In this document: positions 63,614 to 64,000 of the stretch, piece after piece
Layout: every line of letters begins with the position of its first letter
Numbering within the stretch: position 1 is the stretch's first letter
Source: Salinicola socius
GTDB taxonomy: Bacteria > Pseudomonadota > Gammaproteobacteria > Pseudomonadales > Halomonadaceae
NCBI RefSeq assembly: GCF_001937195.1
Contig: NZ_MSDO01000017.1
Location: forward strand, 218,668 to 282,667
Length of the DNA stretch: 64,000 bases
Direction: 5' to 3'
Position numbers and translations under genes: made by a program
The notes under the pieces: generated by a model
The model's input: only the letters and a program-made list of their open reading frames with translations
Database searches by the model: none
Told to the model about the DNA's origin: nothing

Positions 63614-64000
63614 CTAAGCGTCAACGCGGTTGACAGTTGGTTGACGCAGTCTTGACGCATATTCATCTGCATTTATGTTCATTGTGAAAGCTGGTGAACG
63701 AATCGTTTCCCCCCCAACTTCAAAAGATTCCGTTTGATACTCAAAGTCTTCCCCTTCTTTAGGAAGCCAGCTTAACGATCTGCAAGTCTCGTAAACTTCA
63801 GCCAACTTGTTCTCATTGTTAATTAATTTTTCGAATATATCTGAATTAACAACAGGTATCTCCGATACAATAGATTGCTTTCCTCCGTAATTCATTACAA
63901 GTACAATAGCTTCAAATCTGTAGTCATTAAACCTCGTCTCATTAGCGACTAGACTGCCCATTACTTCTACTTTATTTCTGTTAAAAAACCTTTTCTTCCT
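63614..64000 (-). CDS. Hypothetical protein, 5' end cut by window
   Basis: The frame is open through base 64000 and ends at a stop at 63614-63616. An ATG at 63961 could be the start, but preceding codons (NKVEVMGSLVANE) read like continuing protein. AT-rich, unlike the DNA on its left, and it lies beyond the second tRNA fragment, so it may belong to another element. No family recognised. Confidence 0.55.
   Translation of the reverse strand, partial: RKKRFFNRNKVEVMGSLVANETRFNDYRFEAIVLVMNYGGKQSIVSEIPVVNSDIFEKLINNENKLAEVYETCRSLSWLPKEGEDFEYQTESFEVGGETIRSPAFTMNINADEYASRLRQPTVNRVDA

Overview
The window looks like chromosomal DNA from a high-GC gammaproteobacterium, most likely a Halomonadaceae member (Halomonas/Salinicola/Chromohalobacter type). 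This is inferred from gene content and from acidic features such as the Asp/Glu-rich linkers of AceF; no rRNA is present to confirm it. Two insertions interrupt ordinary housekeeping DNA, one next to a tRNA-Arg gene and one bounded by copies of a tRNA 3' half.

Layout. 1-20 kb is mostly core genome: a truncated carboxynorspermidine synthase-like gene, small membrane and stress proteins, uppP-rsmJ, tsaB, adk, the pyruvate dehydrogenase genes aceE-aceF, a GlxA-type regulator overlapping ampD, fabV, gpx, a Nudix hydrolase, an aidB-like acyl-CoA dehydrogenase and a LysE exporter. 20-32.5 kb holds two Crp/Fnr-type regulators, a compact four-gene cassette (acyl-CoA dehydrogenase, PIG-L deacetylase, NodS-type methyltransferase, GT2 glycosyltransferase), a MITE-like element, a GreB-like factor, an EAL/HDOD protein, and cmoM-rsmC.

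A tRNA-Arg(CCT) gene at 32.65 kb marks the edge of a genomic island of about 6.2 kb. The island carries a truncated P4-type integrase, a glutamate-racemase-like protein with both catalytic cysteines replaced by serine, a LysE exporter, a duplicated palindrome-bearing repeat, and an AT-rich 822-codon SIR2/P-loop/TPR gene that looks like a SIR2-STAND antiphage effector. A degenerate copy of the tRNA 3' end closes the island.

39-46 kb returns to core-like DNA: small stress-type proteins, an MFS transporter, acuI, nsrR divergent from hmp (nitric oxide sensing and detoxification) and a nitronate monooxygenase. 45.6-48.3 kb is mostly non-coding, with two REP-like elements. From 48.30 to 63.53 kb the DNA is bracketed by two identical 45-bp copies of the 3' half of a CAT-anticodon tRNA. 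I read this as a second island. It holds a catalase-like/cytochrome b561 pair divergent from an ECF sigma/anti-sigma pair, an AdeRS-like two-component system divergent from an AdeAB-like RND pump without an outer-membrane gene, a DHA2 drug exporter, an SDR/AraC divergent pair and a frameshifted TetR gene. Low-GC DNA after the second copy may begin another tandem island.

The strongest candidates for something new are the SIR2-STAND island, the NodS/PIG-L/GT2/acyl-CoA dehydrogenase cassette, and the serine-substituted racemase-like protein next to an exporter.
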